A stretch of 64,000 bases of DNA from JAIQFL01 sp035295745. Lineage in GTDB: Bacteria > Acidobacteriota > Terriglobia > Bryobacterales > Bryobacteraceae. The stretch is taken from positions 53,892 through 117,891 of the forward strand of contig DATGIL010000077.1 of NCBI GenBank assembly GCA_035295745.1, in the 5' to 3' direction. The notes beneath the pieces were generated by a model. It saw only the letters and a list, made by a program, of their open reading frames with translations, had not been told where the DNA came from and ran no database searches. Positions 57,203 through 64,000 of the stretch are shown piece by piece; position 1 is the stretch's first letter, and every line of letters starts with the position of its first letter. The translations under genes were made by a program, and so were the position numbers.

Positions 57203-57781
57203 ATGGATATGGCTGGATCACACACGCACGATATCGGCGTCAATCGCCGGGCATCGTTCACCGGATTGTGGGTATTGCTGGCCGCGAGCACAATGGTGTT
57301 TGCCGCGTTCAGCAGCGCGTTTGTAGTGCGGCGCGGCCTGTCGGACGACTGGGCCGCGATGCACAAACCGCCGGTGTTGTTCGTCAACACCCTGGTTTTG
57401 CTGGCGTCGAGCGTAGTTCTGGACCAGTCCCGCACCGCGCTGCGTTCCGGCAATCGCAGCGGGTTCAATCTCTGGTGGACCATCGCGACCGGACTCGGCA
57501 TCTTGTTTCTTTGCGGCCAAGGTGTGGCCTGGTATCAGTTGAAGGAAGCTGGCGTCTTCGTATCCACGAACCCGAGCAGTTCGTTTTTCTATGTGTTGAC
57601 CGCGGCGCACGCGTTCCATTTGGTGGGCGGAGTCGCGGCGTTATTGTATGTCGACGTGCAGGCTTGGCGGTTGCGGCTTGGTCCCGCTAAGCGAACGGCG
57701 ATTGATGTCACCGCCATCTTCTGGCATTTTCTGGATGGCCTGTGGTTGTACCTGATGATTCTATTTTACGTTTGGGGGTAA
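57203..57781 (+). CDS. Cytochrome c oxidase subunit III-like protein (first copy)
   Basis: A 192-aa protein with about five membrane helices, from LWVLLAASTMVFAAFSSAFV to LDGLWLYLMILFYVWG. HFLDGLWLYL resembles the final COX3 helix motif (W-H-F-x-D-x-x-W). SSFFYVLTAAHAFHLVGGVAALLYV matches COX3 helix V, with conserved His-Ala-x-His. It is shorter than typical subunit III (about 210 aa or more). A second subunit III-type gene follows 3 bp later, so the operon has two, with one perhaps the main chain and this one a variant. Confidence 0.85.
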   Translation: MDMAGSHTHDIGVNRRASFTGLWVLLAASTMVFAAFSSAFVVRRGLSDDWAAMHKPPVLFVNTLVLLASSVVLDQSRTALRSGNRSGFNLWWTIATGLGILFLCGQGVAWYQLKEAGVFVSTNPSSSFFYVLTAAHAFHLVGGVAALLYVDVQAWRLRLGPAKRTAIDVTAIFWHFLDGLWLYLMILFYVWG

Positions 57782-57784
57782 GGG

Positions 57785-58420
57785 ATGTCGTCCCAAGTTA
57801 GCGCCGTCGCCCGGCCATCCGTGTGGGATGGAGGCCAATCGCCATACGCGACGAACTCGAAGAAGTTCGGAATGTGGCTGTTCATCATTTCGGACTCGCT
57901 CACGTTTTCAGCCCTTCTATTCGCGTACACGTATAGCCGCGTGACCAACCCGGATTGGCCCAAGCCATTCGACTTCTCGCCGGCCATCATCTTTTCTACC
58001 GTGATGACGTTCTGCCTGCTCTCGAGCAGCCTGACCATGGTAATGGCCGTGCACTCGATGAGTCACGGCAATCGCAAGGCATGTGCCGGCTGGATCCTGG
58101 CGACGATGGTGGGTGGCGGCGCGTTCGTGGTGCTGCACATGAGTGAGTGGTTGAAGCTGATCAATGTAGAGCATGTGACCGCATTCGATAATCCCTGGGG
58201 TGTGCCGCTGTTCGGCGGTACGTTCTTCGCGCTGACCGGACTCCACATGACCCACGTCGTGTTGGGCCTGATCTACCTGGCGATTGTAGCGCAAGGCGTG
58301 GCACGCGGGAAGTTCAAGGCAGAGGATGTTGAAGTCAGCGGTCTGTACTGGCACTTCGTCGATCTGGTGTGGATGTTCATTTTCCCACTGGTCTACCTGA
58401 TGTCGGCCAAGGTCGGATAG
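57785..58420 (+). CDS. coxC: Cytochrome c oxidase subunit III
   Basis: A 211-aa heme-copper oxidase subunit III. It has SKKFGMWLFIISDSLTFSALLFAY (helix with the conserved Phe-x-x-Tyr-like region), a large helix II (VMTFCLLSSSLTMVMAV), LFGGTFFALTGLHMTHVVLGLIYL and a C-terminal LYWHFVDLVWMFIFPLVYL. The latter contains the W-H-F-V-D-x-V-W signature of COX3. An AAGGG box precedes the ATG. It is directly downstream of the first subunit III-like gene. Confidence 0.93.
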   Translation: MSSQVSAVARPSVWDGGQSPYATNSKKFGMWLFIISDSLTFSALLFAYTYSRVTNPDWPKPFDFSPAIIFSTVMTFCLLSSSLTMVMAVHSMSHGNRKACAGWILATMVGGGAFVVLHMSEWLKLINVEHVTAFDNPWGVPLFGGTFFALTGLHMTHVVLGLIYLAIVAQGVARGKFKAEDVEVSGLYWHFVDLVWMFIFPLVYLMSAKVG

Positions 58421-58432
58421 GAGCAACGAATT

Positions 58433-58756
58433 ATGAGCGTGCATACCGAAGAAGTCGAACATATTTCCGGTGCGACTACCGGGACCTTCATGAAGGTCTG
58501 GATCGTGCTTCTGGTCCTGACGGGCGTGGAAGTGCTGCTGGCATACGAGCAGGTACCCACCATGATCATGCTGACGGTGCTGGTCGGCCTCTCGATCATC
58601 AAGGCTGCGTTGATCATTGCGTATTTCATGCACCTGAAATTCGAGAAGCTCAGTCTGTTCCTGACGCTCTTTCCGATGCTGATTTTCTGCATCGTGCTGA
58701 TGTTGATCTTCCTCGGAGACGCGACGCGAATTCCGAATATGAGACCGCCGGTATGA
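58433..58756 (+). CDS. Cytochrome c oxidase subunit IV (prokaryotic CtaF/CoxD type)
   Basis: A 107-aa small membrane subunit with three hydrophobic helices (about 24-41, 45-70, 74-96). Conserved features are AYFMHLKFEKLSL and the Lys/Glu-bordered helices typical of prokaryotic COX4. It follows subunit III by 12 bp and overlaps the next small gene by 4 nt (ATGA). Confidence 0.9.
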   Translation: MSVHTEEVEHISGATTGTFMKVWIVLLVLTGVEVLLAYEQVPTMIMLTVLVGLSIIKAALIIAYFMHLKFEKLSLFLTLFPMLIFCIVLMLIFLGDATRIPNMRPPV

Positions 58757-59019
58757 AGCGGCTCCTGCTGGTTCCGGCACTGGCGGCGGCGTTATGCATG
58801 CCAGCGGGTGCTCAGTGCGTGATGTGCTACCGGAGCGCCCATTCGCAGAACGATGCTCGGGCCCGGGTGTTGAATTGGGGGATCTTGATTTTGGGAGCTC
58901 CGCCTTTTCTGATTCTGGCGGGATTCTGCGCATTCGTTTTTAAGAAGAATGAGGTGTGCGGGAATGCGGAACCTGGCGCTACGGCAGATTGGTTAGACCC
59001 GGTCGAGCAGGAGCGGTGA
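58753..59019 (+). CDS. Small exported Cys-containing protein at end of cytochrome oxidase operon
   Basis: An 88-aa protein with a signal peptide (MKRLLLVPALAAALCMPAGAQ), a short mature stretch with Cys-x-x-Cys (CVMCYRS, about residues 22-28), then a membrane helix (LNWGILILGAPPFLILAGFCAFVF) and a short charged tail. ATGA overlap with the subunit IV gene makes it part of the oxidase operon. The CxxC could bind copper or act as a thiol site in oxidase assembly, but this is inference; no known chaperone motif (SCO, CtaG) is seen. Confidence 0.72.
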   Translation: MKRLLLVPALAAALCMPAGAQCVMCYRSAHSQNDARARVLNWGILILGAPPFLILAGFCAFVFKKNEVCGNAEPGATADWLDPVEQER

Positions 59020-59051
59020 GGATCGTTCGATGTGGCGCGGACACAAATCAG

Positions 59052-59885
59052 TTATTGAAATAGCGGCAGCGGATTGATTGCCGTTCCTTCCCACCACTTT
59101 TTTTCAGGTCCCAGTTTGAAAACCGCAAAATGCAGGTGCGGCGCTGATGGCGAAGCATCGCCAGTGCTCCCTACGTACCCTAAGATGTCGCCTTGCCGCA
59201 GCAACGTGCCGTCCTGCAGTCCCTTCGCGTAGCGATCCAGATGCGCATAGTAATAGCAATACGTGCGCGTATCGTCAAATTGATACACCGTCAACCCCCC
59301 GAGCTTGCTAGTGAAAATCTTCGCGACATTACCTTGTGCGACTGCACGGACCGGCGTGCCGCGAGGCGCCATAATATCCAGTGCCTCATGCTTGCGCCCG
59401 TCGCGTTTATCGCTGAAGGTGTCGCTAATTTTGTGCGGGTCGAATCCGGCCAGCGGCATCGCCAGATGCGGCAGGTTCAAGTGCTCGGGCGCAATGCGAT
59501 CGGCATCGCCCCTGCCTTCCGGCGGCCGCGGACCGACAGGCCGCGGGCCAACCGGAACGGGCGAACCGCCCACGAAGGGGCTCACTGGCGCCGCAGGCGG
59601 AATCTGTGCCGCTGCCGAAGCGGGCTGGGAAAAATCGGGGGACTCGGGCGCCGGAATGGGTGGCGCAGGCGGTTGCTTTTGCGCATCGGCAATCACGTCG
59701 TTCAGATTCCCGCTGCTCGGTGCAGGAAGATTTGCCGTGGACGAAGCCGCCGTCATGGTTGTAGTCGATACCACCTTGCGGGACGATGCGGTGACCAGCG
59801 ATCCAGAGCGCCACAATCCGACTCCCAAACACAACGCCCCAACTCCGAAACCGACTGCGAATGCTGCTACCATTCCCGCTCGCAT
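59052..59885 (-). CDS. M23-family peptidase (LytM-like)
   Basis: A 277-aa predicted membrane-anchored or secreted endopeptidase of the LytM type acting on peptidoglycan. It has an N-terminal helix (about residues 5-27) and a long Pro/Ala-rich linker. The LytM catalytic domain includes the first zinc motif H-x3-D in RKHEALDIMAPRGTPV, TCYYYAHLD and the second motif HLHFAVFK with H-x-H. It lies 3 bp after an L,D-transpeptidase gene on the same strand, so the two cell-wall enzymes are probably co-expressed. Confidence 0.92.
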   Translation of the reverse strand: MRAGMVAAFAVGFGVGALCLGVGLWRSGSLVTASSRKVVSTTTMTAASSTANLPAPSSGNLNDVIADAQKQPPAPPIPAPESPDFSQPASAAAQIPPAAPVSPFVGGSPVPVGPRPVGPRPPEGRGDADRIAPEHLNLPHLAMPLAGFDPHKISDTFSDKRDGRKHEALDIMAPRGTPVRAVAQGNVAKIFTSKLGGLTVYQFDDTRTYCYYYAHLDRYAKGLQDGTLLRQGDILGYVGSTGDASPSAPHLHFAVFKLGPEKKWWEGTAINPLPLFQ

Positions 59886-59888
59886 GAT

Positions 59889-60872
59889 CTACTCCTTCAA
59901 GATGGCCGGGGTGCCCGCTTTGACCATGCCGGCGAGTTCCGACGCATCCCAATTCGTCAGCCGGATGCACCCGTGAGATGTGGTGTGGCCGATCAGTGAT
60001 GGCTCGGGTGTGCCGTGGATGCCCCAGTGCTCTTTCGACAGATCGATCCAAACCACACCCACCGGGTTATTCGGTCCGGGCTTGATCACTGCCGTATCGT
60101 CCGGATTCTTCGCGTCCCAGAACAGCTTGGCCGAGTAATGAAACTCGGGATTCCGGCTTACCCCGCGGATCTTCCAATCGCCCACCGGCAGCGGGTCGTG
60201 ATCGCTTCCGATGGTCGCGGAATAGTATGCGAGCAGCTTGTCGTTGGCGTCATAAGCTCGCACCGAGCTTTCGGATTTCGAGACTACGACTTTCGCGGCT
60301 TGGGCGGCGAGGGGCATCGTGAGCACGTTGGGCACGACGATCGTCACATCGGCCGCGGTGAAATCGGACTGCGGATTGAGCGCTTGCAGTAGCGCGGGAC
60401 TGGCGTGAAAACGCTCCGCCAGTTCCTCGAGAGGCGAACTGTAGACGAGTGCCGGAAGCTTCGCCTGTGCCATCAAGTCCTGCGGGATGGGCGCAAACGG
60501 CCCTTTCTCGTCGTCCGACGTGATGGTGTAGTCTGTGAGGGCAGATGCCGTGTCGGTATTGAGTGCGGCCCAGGTAGCCGCATCTACACGGTGGGTTTGC
60601 GGCAACTGGCGCTCCTGTTGAAAGGCCACCAGCGCCTTCTGCAGATTGGTACCGAAATTCCCATCAATCTCGCCACAGGAAAAATGCGCTCGCGCCAACA
60701 ATATTTCGGCACGCACAACCGCAGAGCTCGTCTGCCCTGGAGACAACTCCGGTTGGATCGGGTTGCCGATCGATGCGGCATCGAAGGGGGGGCGTGTCTG
60801 TTTGTCTGCCTGCGCCACCCCCATAGTCGCGGCGGCTGCAATCAGAGCAAAAGTTGCGCGATAAAAGCACAT
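59889..60872 (-). CDS. L,D-transpeptidase (YkuD) with peptidoglycan-binding domain
   Basis: A 327-aa periplasmic enzyme that cross-links peptidoglycan or attaches proteins to it. It has a signal peptide (residues 1 to about 22). The PG_binding_1 domain is at about 50-90 (FSCGEIDGNFGTNLQKALVAFQQ). A LysM-like segment follows (LEELAERFHASPALLQALNP). The YkuD domain then has VSKSESSVRAYDANDKLLAYYSATIG and the catalytic HTTSHGCIRLTNWD (His-x3-Gly-Cys-x-Arg pattern, Cys near residue 300). It is first in a two-gene operon with the M23 peptidase. Confidence 0.94.
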   Translation of the reverse strand: MCFYRATFALIAAAATMGVAQADKQTRPPFDAASIGNPIQPELSPGQTSSAVVRAEILLARAHFSCGEIDGNFGTNLQKALVAFQQERQLPQTHRVDAATWAALNTDTASALTDYTITSDDEKGPFAPIPQDLMAQAKLPALVYSSPLEELAERFHASPALLQALNPQSDFTAADVTIVVPNVLTMPLAAQAAKVVVSKSESSVRAYDANDKLLAYYSATIGSDHDPLPVGDWKIRGVSRNPEFHYSAKLFWDAKNPDDTAVIKPGPNNPVGVVWIDLSKEHWGIHGTPEPSLIGHTTSHGCIRLTNWDASELAGMVKAGTPAILKE

Positions 60873-60963
60873 CTCGACTGTGATCAGGCACGCTCTTCGC
60901 CTATGTGCTGCTCAGCACTCACGGATGATCACGACACAGCGGTATGCTAATTTGGCGGTGTTT

Positions 60964-63825
60964 ATGTCACCCACTTTGGCGATCCTGATTGCCACTTGTC
61001 TTCCGGCAGGGATCGCGGCCCAGCCCAAGACTCATCCGGCGAAGGGCACGCTGGCAAACGGACGAGTGGTCGCTCAGTTCAACAGCCGCGGCCTGGCAAC
61101 GCTCACGGATGTAGCTACGCATGCGAAATGGCAATTGGAAAAAGACGAATTCGCGGCGACGCTGGCCGGACGTAGCTTTGAAAGTGCGTCACTGGGAACT
61201 CCCACGCGCAAAAACGAGGACGAGCAGGTGGTGTTCACGTACGATGCCGCTCCATTTCAGCTCGACGTGGTCTACTCCTTGCGCCCTACCGGCCGCTTTG
61301 TTACCAAGCGAATCGTGGTGCGCAAGGCGCCTCCCGGCAAATTCATGCTCAACGAATTCTCGGTGTTCGACGACGTCGTGACGGACCCCGTGCGCGATTC
61401 CTACGTAGTGCGGCGGGAGAAGGAGAATCTGGGCACCAAAGACTACGGCGCCTTTCTGCGCGTGGAGAAATCGCGCGGCCTGCTGGTGACGGGGCAGAAT
61501 CCATTTCTTGTCTTCCAGCGCGACGGCTCACGATTCTCGCTCCGTTACCAGCCGGCCATGGAATGGGATATGGCGTGGGGGCCGTTTGAATCCGACCCAG
61601 GGCTATTGGCGCCGTACCAGCTTTCGGGCCGAACGCTGCCCGAAAAAATGCTGCCCGAGTGGCGGATGGGGCCCGAGGACACTACCGCGGGCATGGACGA
61701 GGCGGAAGCGGCCGCGTTCACCGACGCGGTACGGGCATCGCTGCTCTACAAGCCATCGAACCCCCTCAACATCATGGTGGGCTGGTGTGTGAACGACTAT
61801 CAGATCGACGTGGCAACGCCGCAGGGCCGCGCGGAATACCAGCGGATTTTCGATATGGCCGCGACGTTGGGCGCCGAGCACGTGCTCTTCGCGCCCGCCA
61901 ATTCCGAAGTGTCGCGGCGTGAAGAGAGCCGCGACGATTGGAAGTGGGAGTTTACGCTGTGGCTGGGGCTGGGCGAGAAGATCCGGCGTAACGAATGGGA
62001 TCCATCGACCGGCCCGATACCGGCATCCGTGCGCGAGATGCTCGACTACGCGCGCTCCAAGAAACTGGGGGTAGTTGCGTATGTTTATCCCGTAATGGCG
62101 TTCTCGCAGAATCCGGAGTGGCTGACCGGAGCGCACGGCACCCGCGTCAATCTGGGTGTGCACAGCTTTCAGGAATGGCTGATCGGAGCACTCGAAGGAT
62201 TTCTGAAGCACACCGGTATCAGCGGCTACGCCTTTGATCACACCTTTCTGAATTTCGAAGGCGCCAGCTTCTACGCGCAGTGGTGGGGCTGGCGGCGCGT
62301 GATGGAAGCGCTCCGGCGCGACATTCCGGATATCGTCATCGATGGCAGGCAGGCATACCAGAACTACGGTCCGTGGACTTGGCTTGCGGGCAGTTATCCG
62401 CATCCCACGTCGACCGACGAACAGCCCGAGAGCTTCGTGTCTTTTCCCGACCTGAAGCTGGATCGGGTCTCGGCCGATCGCGAGCGCTACACCGCCTACC
62501 GATATCGTAATTACGAGTTCGCACCGAGCGAGATTGTGCCGGGATTCATTACGCACCAGACCGGTCGCAACGACGATAGCGGCCACATGCCCGAAGCCCA
62601 AACGCCCGTGGGCGACATGTTGTTGCCCTTTCGACAGCGCGATTGGGATTATCTGGGATGGCGCTACTCGCTGCTCTCCTCGATCGCGATCGCCGGCTGG
62701 AATAATGTGCTGAATATGATACCCGCCCGCGACTCTGAGGAGTTCAAAAGCTTCTCGGAAGCAGACCGAAACTGGTTCCGGCATTGGATCGATTCGACCG
62801 ACGTCCACAAGGACTACCTGCGTCATACGCGGACGATCCTGGGGCAGCCGGCGATGGGCAAGGTGGACGGTACTGCGGCCATCGTCGATGACCACGGATT
62901 CGTCTTCCTGTTCAACCCAAACGGGCGCAAGCTGGACGCCAGTTTCAAGCTCGACGAGACCATCGGCCTGAAAAGGCGGTGGAGATATACTGTTCGCGAA
63001 CTGTATCCTGTGGAGGGACGCCAGATCGGCAAACCAGGCGCGGGTTTTTGGTCGTGGGGCGACACGGTTACGCGCCCGATGGATGGCGGCTCGGCACTGG
63101 TCCTGGCAATCGAAGCCGAGAATTTCCGGCCCGCCGCGGGACACGACGGGACGCTATTCAATTCGCCTGGCACAGCGACGGTCGAGGGCCACGTGCTTCG
63201 GCTCGCCGGAGTGCAAGGCGAGATGGGGAGCTCAGAGACGCTCCTGGTGAGCTTGCCAGCAGCAGGCCGAATCGACGCGGTGCGGATTGAACCGGCAGGG
63301 GTGGAACTGAAGGGCTCGCAATTCCGCGGGCTCAAGAGTGGGCTGGTAGAAATTCCGGTAACGTTTGGCGGAGTCCCGTTTCACCATTACCAGCAAATCG
63401 ACCGTTATGACGCGACTTTTACGGGCGGCCTGGTAAACACCACGTTCCGAGTTCCCAAGCGTGTATTCGATCAACTGGGAGCGCGAGCCAAGGCTTGGCC
63501 ATTACCCTGGACGGAAGAAGACCTTCGCAGCACATGGCTGGCTCCTCACCGTCTGCTGCTCTACGTGCAATTCGCGGAGCCGGACGACCACTGGAATGCC
63601 GCTCTGAAAATCGACGGCAATGTGGTGGAGTTGACGAAAGCCTATGCGTCGGTGAGAGTGAATCGCCGCAACTTTGTCGGCTTTTATGCGGATGTTTCGA
63701 CTCTGGCTGCGGACGTGGAACATCGACTGGAATTGGAGTTGCCGACCGGCCTGAAGCCCGGACAGTTTCAAGGCGTCTTCTTCGAAAATATTGAGCCGGA
63801 ATATACGTCGGAAATCGTGCACTGA
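60964..63825 (+). CDS. Large exported glycosidase-like protein
   Basis: A 953-aa exported protein with a signal peptide (MSPTLAILIATCLPAGIAAQ). After an N-terminal beta-rich part (about 20-270) comes a TIM-barrel-like centre, where GYAFDHTFLNFEG and PDIVIDGRQAYQNYG contain aspartates placed like the nucleophile and acid/base of alpha-galactosidase-type (clan GH-D/GH36) enzymes. AYVYPVMAFSQNPEWL precedes them. A C-terminal beta part follows. I cannot assign a glycoside hydrolase family with confidence. ATG 60964 gives the best signal peptide; an in-frame ATG lies at 60925. No carbohydrate transporter is adjacent. Confidence 0.6.
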   Translation: MSPTLAILIATCLPAGIAAQPKTHPAKGTLANGRVVAQFNSRGLATLTDVATHAKWQLEKDEFAATLAGRSFESASLGTPTRKNEDEQVVFTYDAAPFQLDVVYSLRPTGRFVTKRIVVRKAPPGKFMLNEFSVFDDVVTDPVRDSYVVRREKENLGTKDYGAFLRVEKSRGLLVTGQNPFLVFQRDGSRFSLRYQPAMEWDMAWGPFESDPGLLAPYQLSGRTLPEKMLPEWRMGPEDTTAGMDEAEAAAFTDAVRASLLYKPSNPLNIMVGWCVNDYQIDVATPQGRAEYQRIFDMAATLGAEHVLFAPANSEVSRREESRDDWKWEFTLWLGLGEKIRRNEWDPSTGPIPASVREMLDYARSKKLGVVAYVYPVMAFSQNPEWLTGAHGTRVNLGVHSFQEWLIGALEGFLKHTGISGYAFDHTFLNFEGASFYAQWWGWRRVMEALRRDIPDIVIDGRQAYQNYGPWTWLAGSYPHPTSTDEQPESFVSFPDLKLDRVSADRERYTAYRYRNYEFAPSEIVPGFITHQTGRNDDSGHMPEAQTPVGDMLLPFRQRDWDYLGWRYSLLSSIAIAGWNNVLNMIPARDSEEFKSFSEADRNWFRHWIDSTDVHKDYLRHTRTILGQPAMGKVDGTAAIVDDHGFVFLFNPNGRKLDASFKLDETIGLKRRWRYTVRELYPVEGRQIGKPGAGFWSWGDTVTRPMDGGSALVLAIEAENFRPAAGHDGTLFNSPGTATVEGHVLRLAGVQGEMGSSETLLVSLPAAGRIDAVRIEPAGVELKGSQFRGLKSGLVEIPVTFGGVPFHHYQQIDRYDATFTGGLVNTTFRVPKRVFDQLGARAKAWPLPWTEEDLRSTWLAPHRLLLYVQFAEPDDHWNAALKIDGNVVELTKAYASVRVNRRNFVGFYADVSTLAADVEHRLELELPTGLKPGQFQGVFFENIEPEYTSEIVH

Positions 63826-64000
63826 TTATTTCCGGCACGGGGCAGGTGACCGCCAGGCGAGGGTGCGCGACATAAAAGTGGTGAACCGCCGTAACCCGAT
63901 TTTAGTCGCGGGCGTTTTCGAGTACGTTCGGCATGCTTGTGGATCGAGCATTGGGAACTGCGCCGGCGATGACCGGTGGGAGTGCATGTCGCTGTTCCCA
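63826..64000. other. Window end without supported gene
   Basis: After the glycosidase-like stop I see no convincing coding sequence, hairpin terminator or promoter. Short open frames reach the edge on both strands but carry no recognisable motif. Confidence 0.4.

Noticed and set aside
61603..63144. 513-codon minus-strand open frame
   Set aside because: It is antisense to the glycosidase-like gene, which has a signal peptide and coherent protein-like composition; the antisense protein is Arg/His/Val-rich and unlike any family.
63826..64000. Partial gene at the right edge
   Set aside because: Open frames reach the edge on both strands, but none has a recognisable motif or ribosome site.

Overview
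This window is GC-rich bacterial DNA that looks like an acidobacterium of the Solibacter/Bryobacter type. That placement is inferred from family content, not from a marker gene. The lineage-typical families seen are a TIGR03435-like (DUF3738) protein, a VWFA-related TIGR03436-like protein, an 868-aa FtsX/MacB-like permease of the acidobacterial duplicated orphan permease type with its PadR partner, and a relic of a TIGR03437-like C-terminal domain. No rRNA, tRNA, CRISPR array, prophage or intact insertion sequence was found.

Layout. 1-6597 (minus) is an exopolysaccharide cluster: UpxY/NusG-like antiterminator, Wza-like export protein, Wzc-like tyrosine autokinase, polyprenyl glycosylphosphotransferase, WecG/TagA glycosyltransferase and a GDP-mannose 3,5-epimerase-like gene cut by the window edge. 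It diverges from a Crp/Fnr regulator across a 681-bp leader. 8281-13159 carries queG, a membrane-anchored MutS-like ATPase, a Tat-exported YghX-like hydrolase and kdsD. 13156-15987 holds a zinc-ribbon/terpenoid-cyclase-fold protein whose stop codon lies in a seven-copy ~108-bp tandem array, then a DapA-like aldolase. 15984-24440 holds an O-methyltransferase, an RRM protein, a B12-binding-type radical SAM protein, two divergent paralogous Crp/Fnr genes, two paralogous secreted beta-propellers and a bacteriohemerythrin. 24662-29274 holds a novel membrane protein flanked by ~95-bp direct repeats, a thioesterase, a MoaD-MoaE fusion, a VWFA protein, a divergent Hfq and an inositol monophosphatase.

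30043-40348 is a long plus-strand run of zinc-ribbon membrane proteins merging into a DUF4129 / DUF4350 / MoxR / DUF58 / SpoIIM / RDD cluster. Three of its boundaries are occupied by copies of a double-hairpin repeat. 40544-50837 holds an amidohydrolase, a CoA-binding protein with MetY, a histidine kinase/response regulator pair, the TIGR03435-like protein and the permease/PadR pair. 50917-54383 is a NitT/TauT-like ABC transporter with a fused double permease and an ATPase carrying an MgtE_N-like extension. 54551-59019 is an aa3-type cytochrome c oxidase operon with two subunit III genes. The window ends with two cell-wall enzymes and a large secreted glycosidase-like protein.

The most distinctive feature is repeat biology. 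One family of long inverted-repeat elements (near 8.0, 14.3-15.0, 17.2, 21.5 and 40.4 kb) and one family of paired hairpins with CTCC loops (34.8, 34.9, 37.1 and 40.3 kb) sit between genes and in several places supply the gene 3' ends and stop codons.
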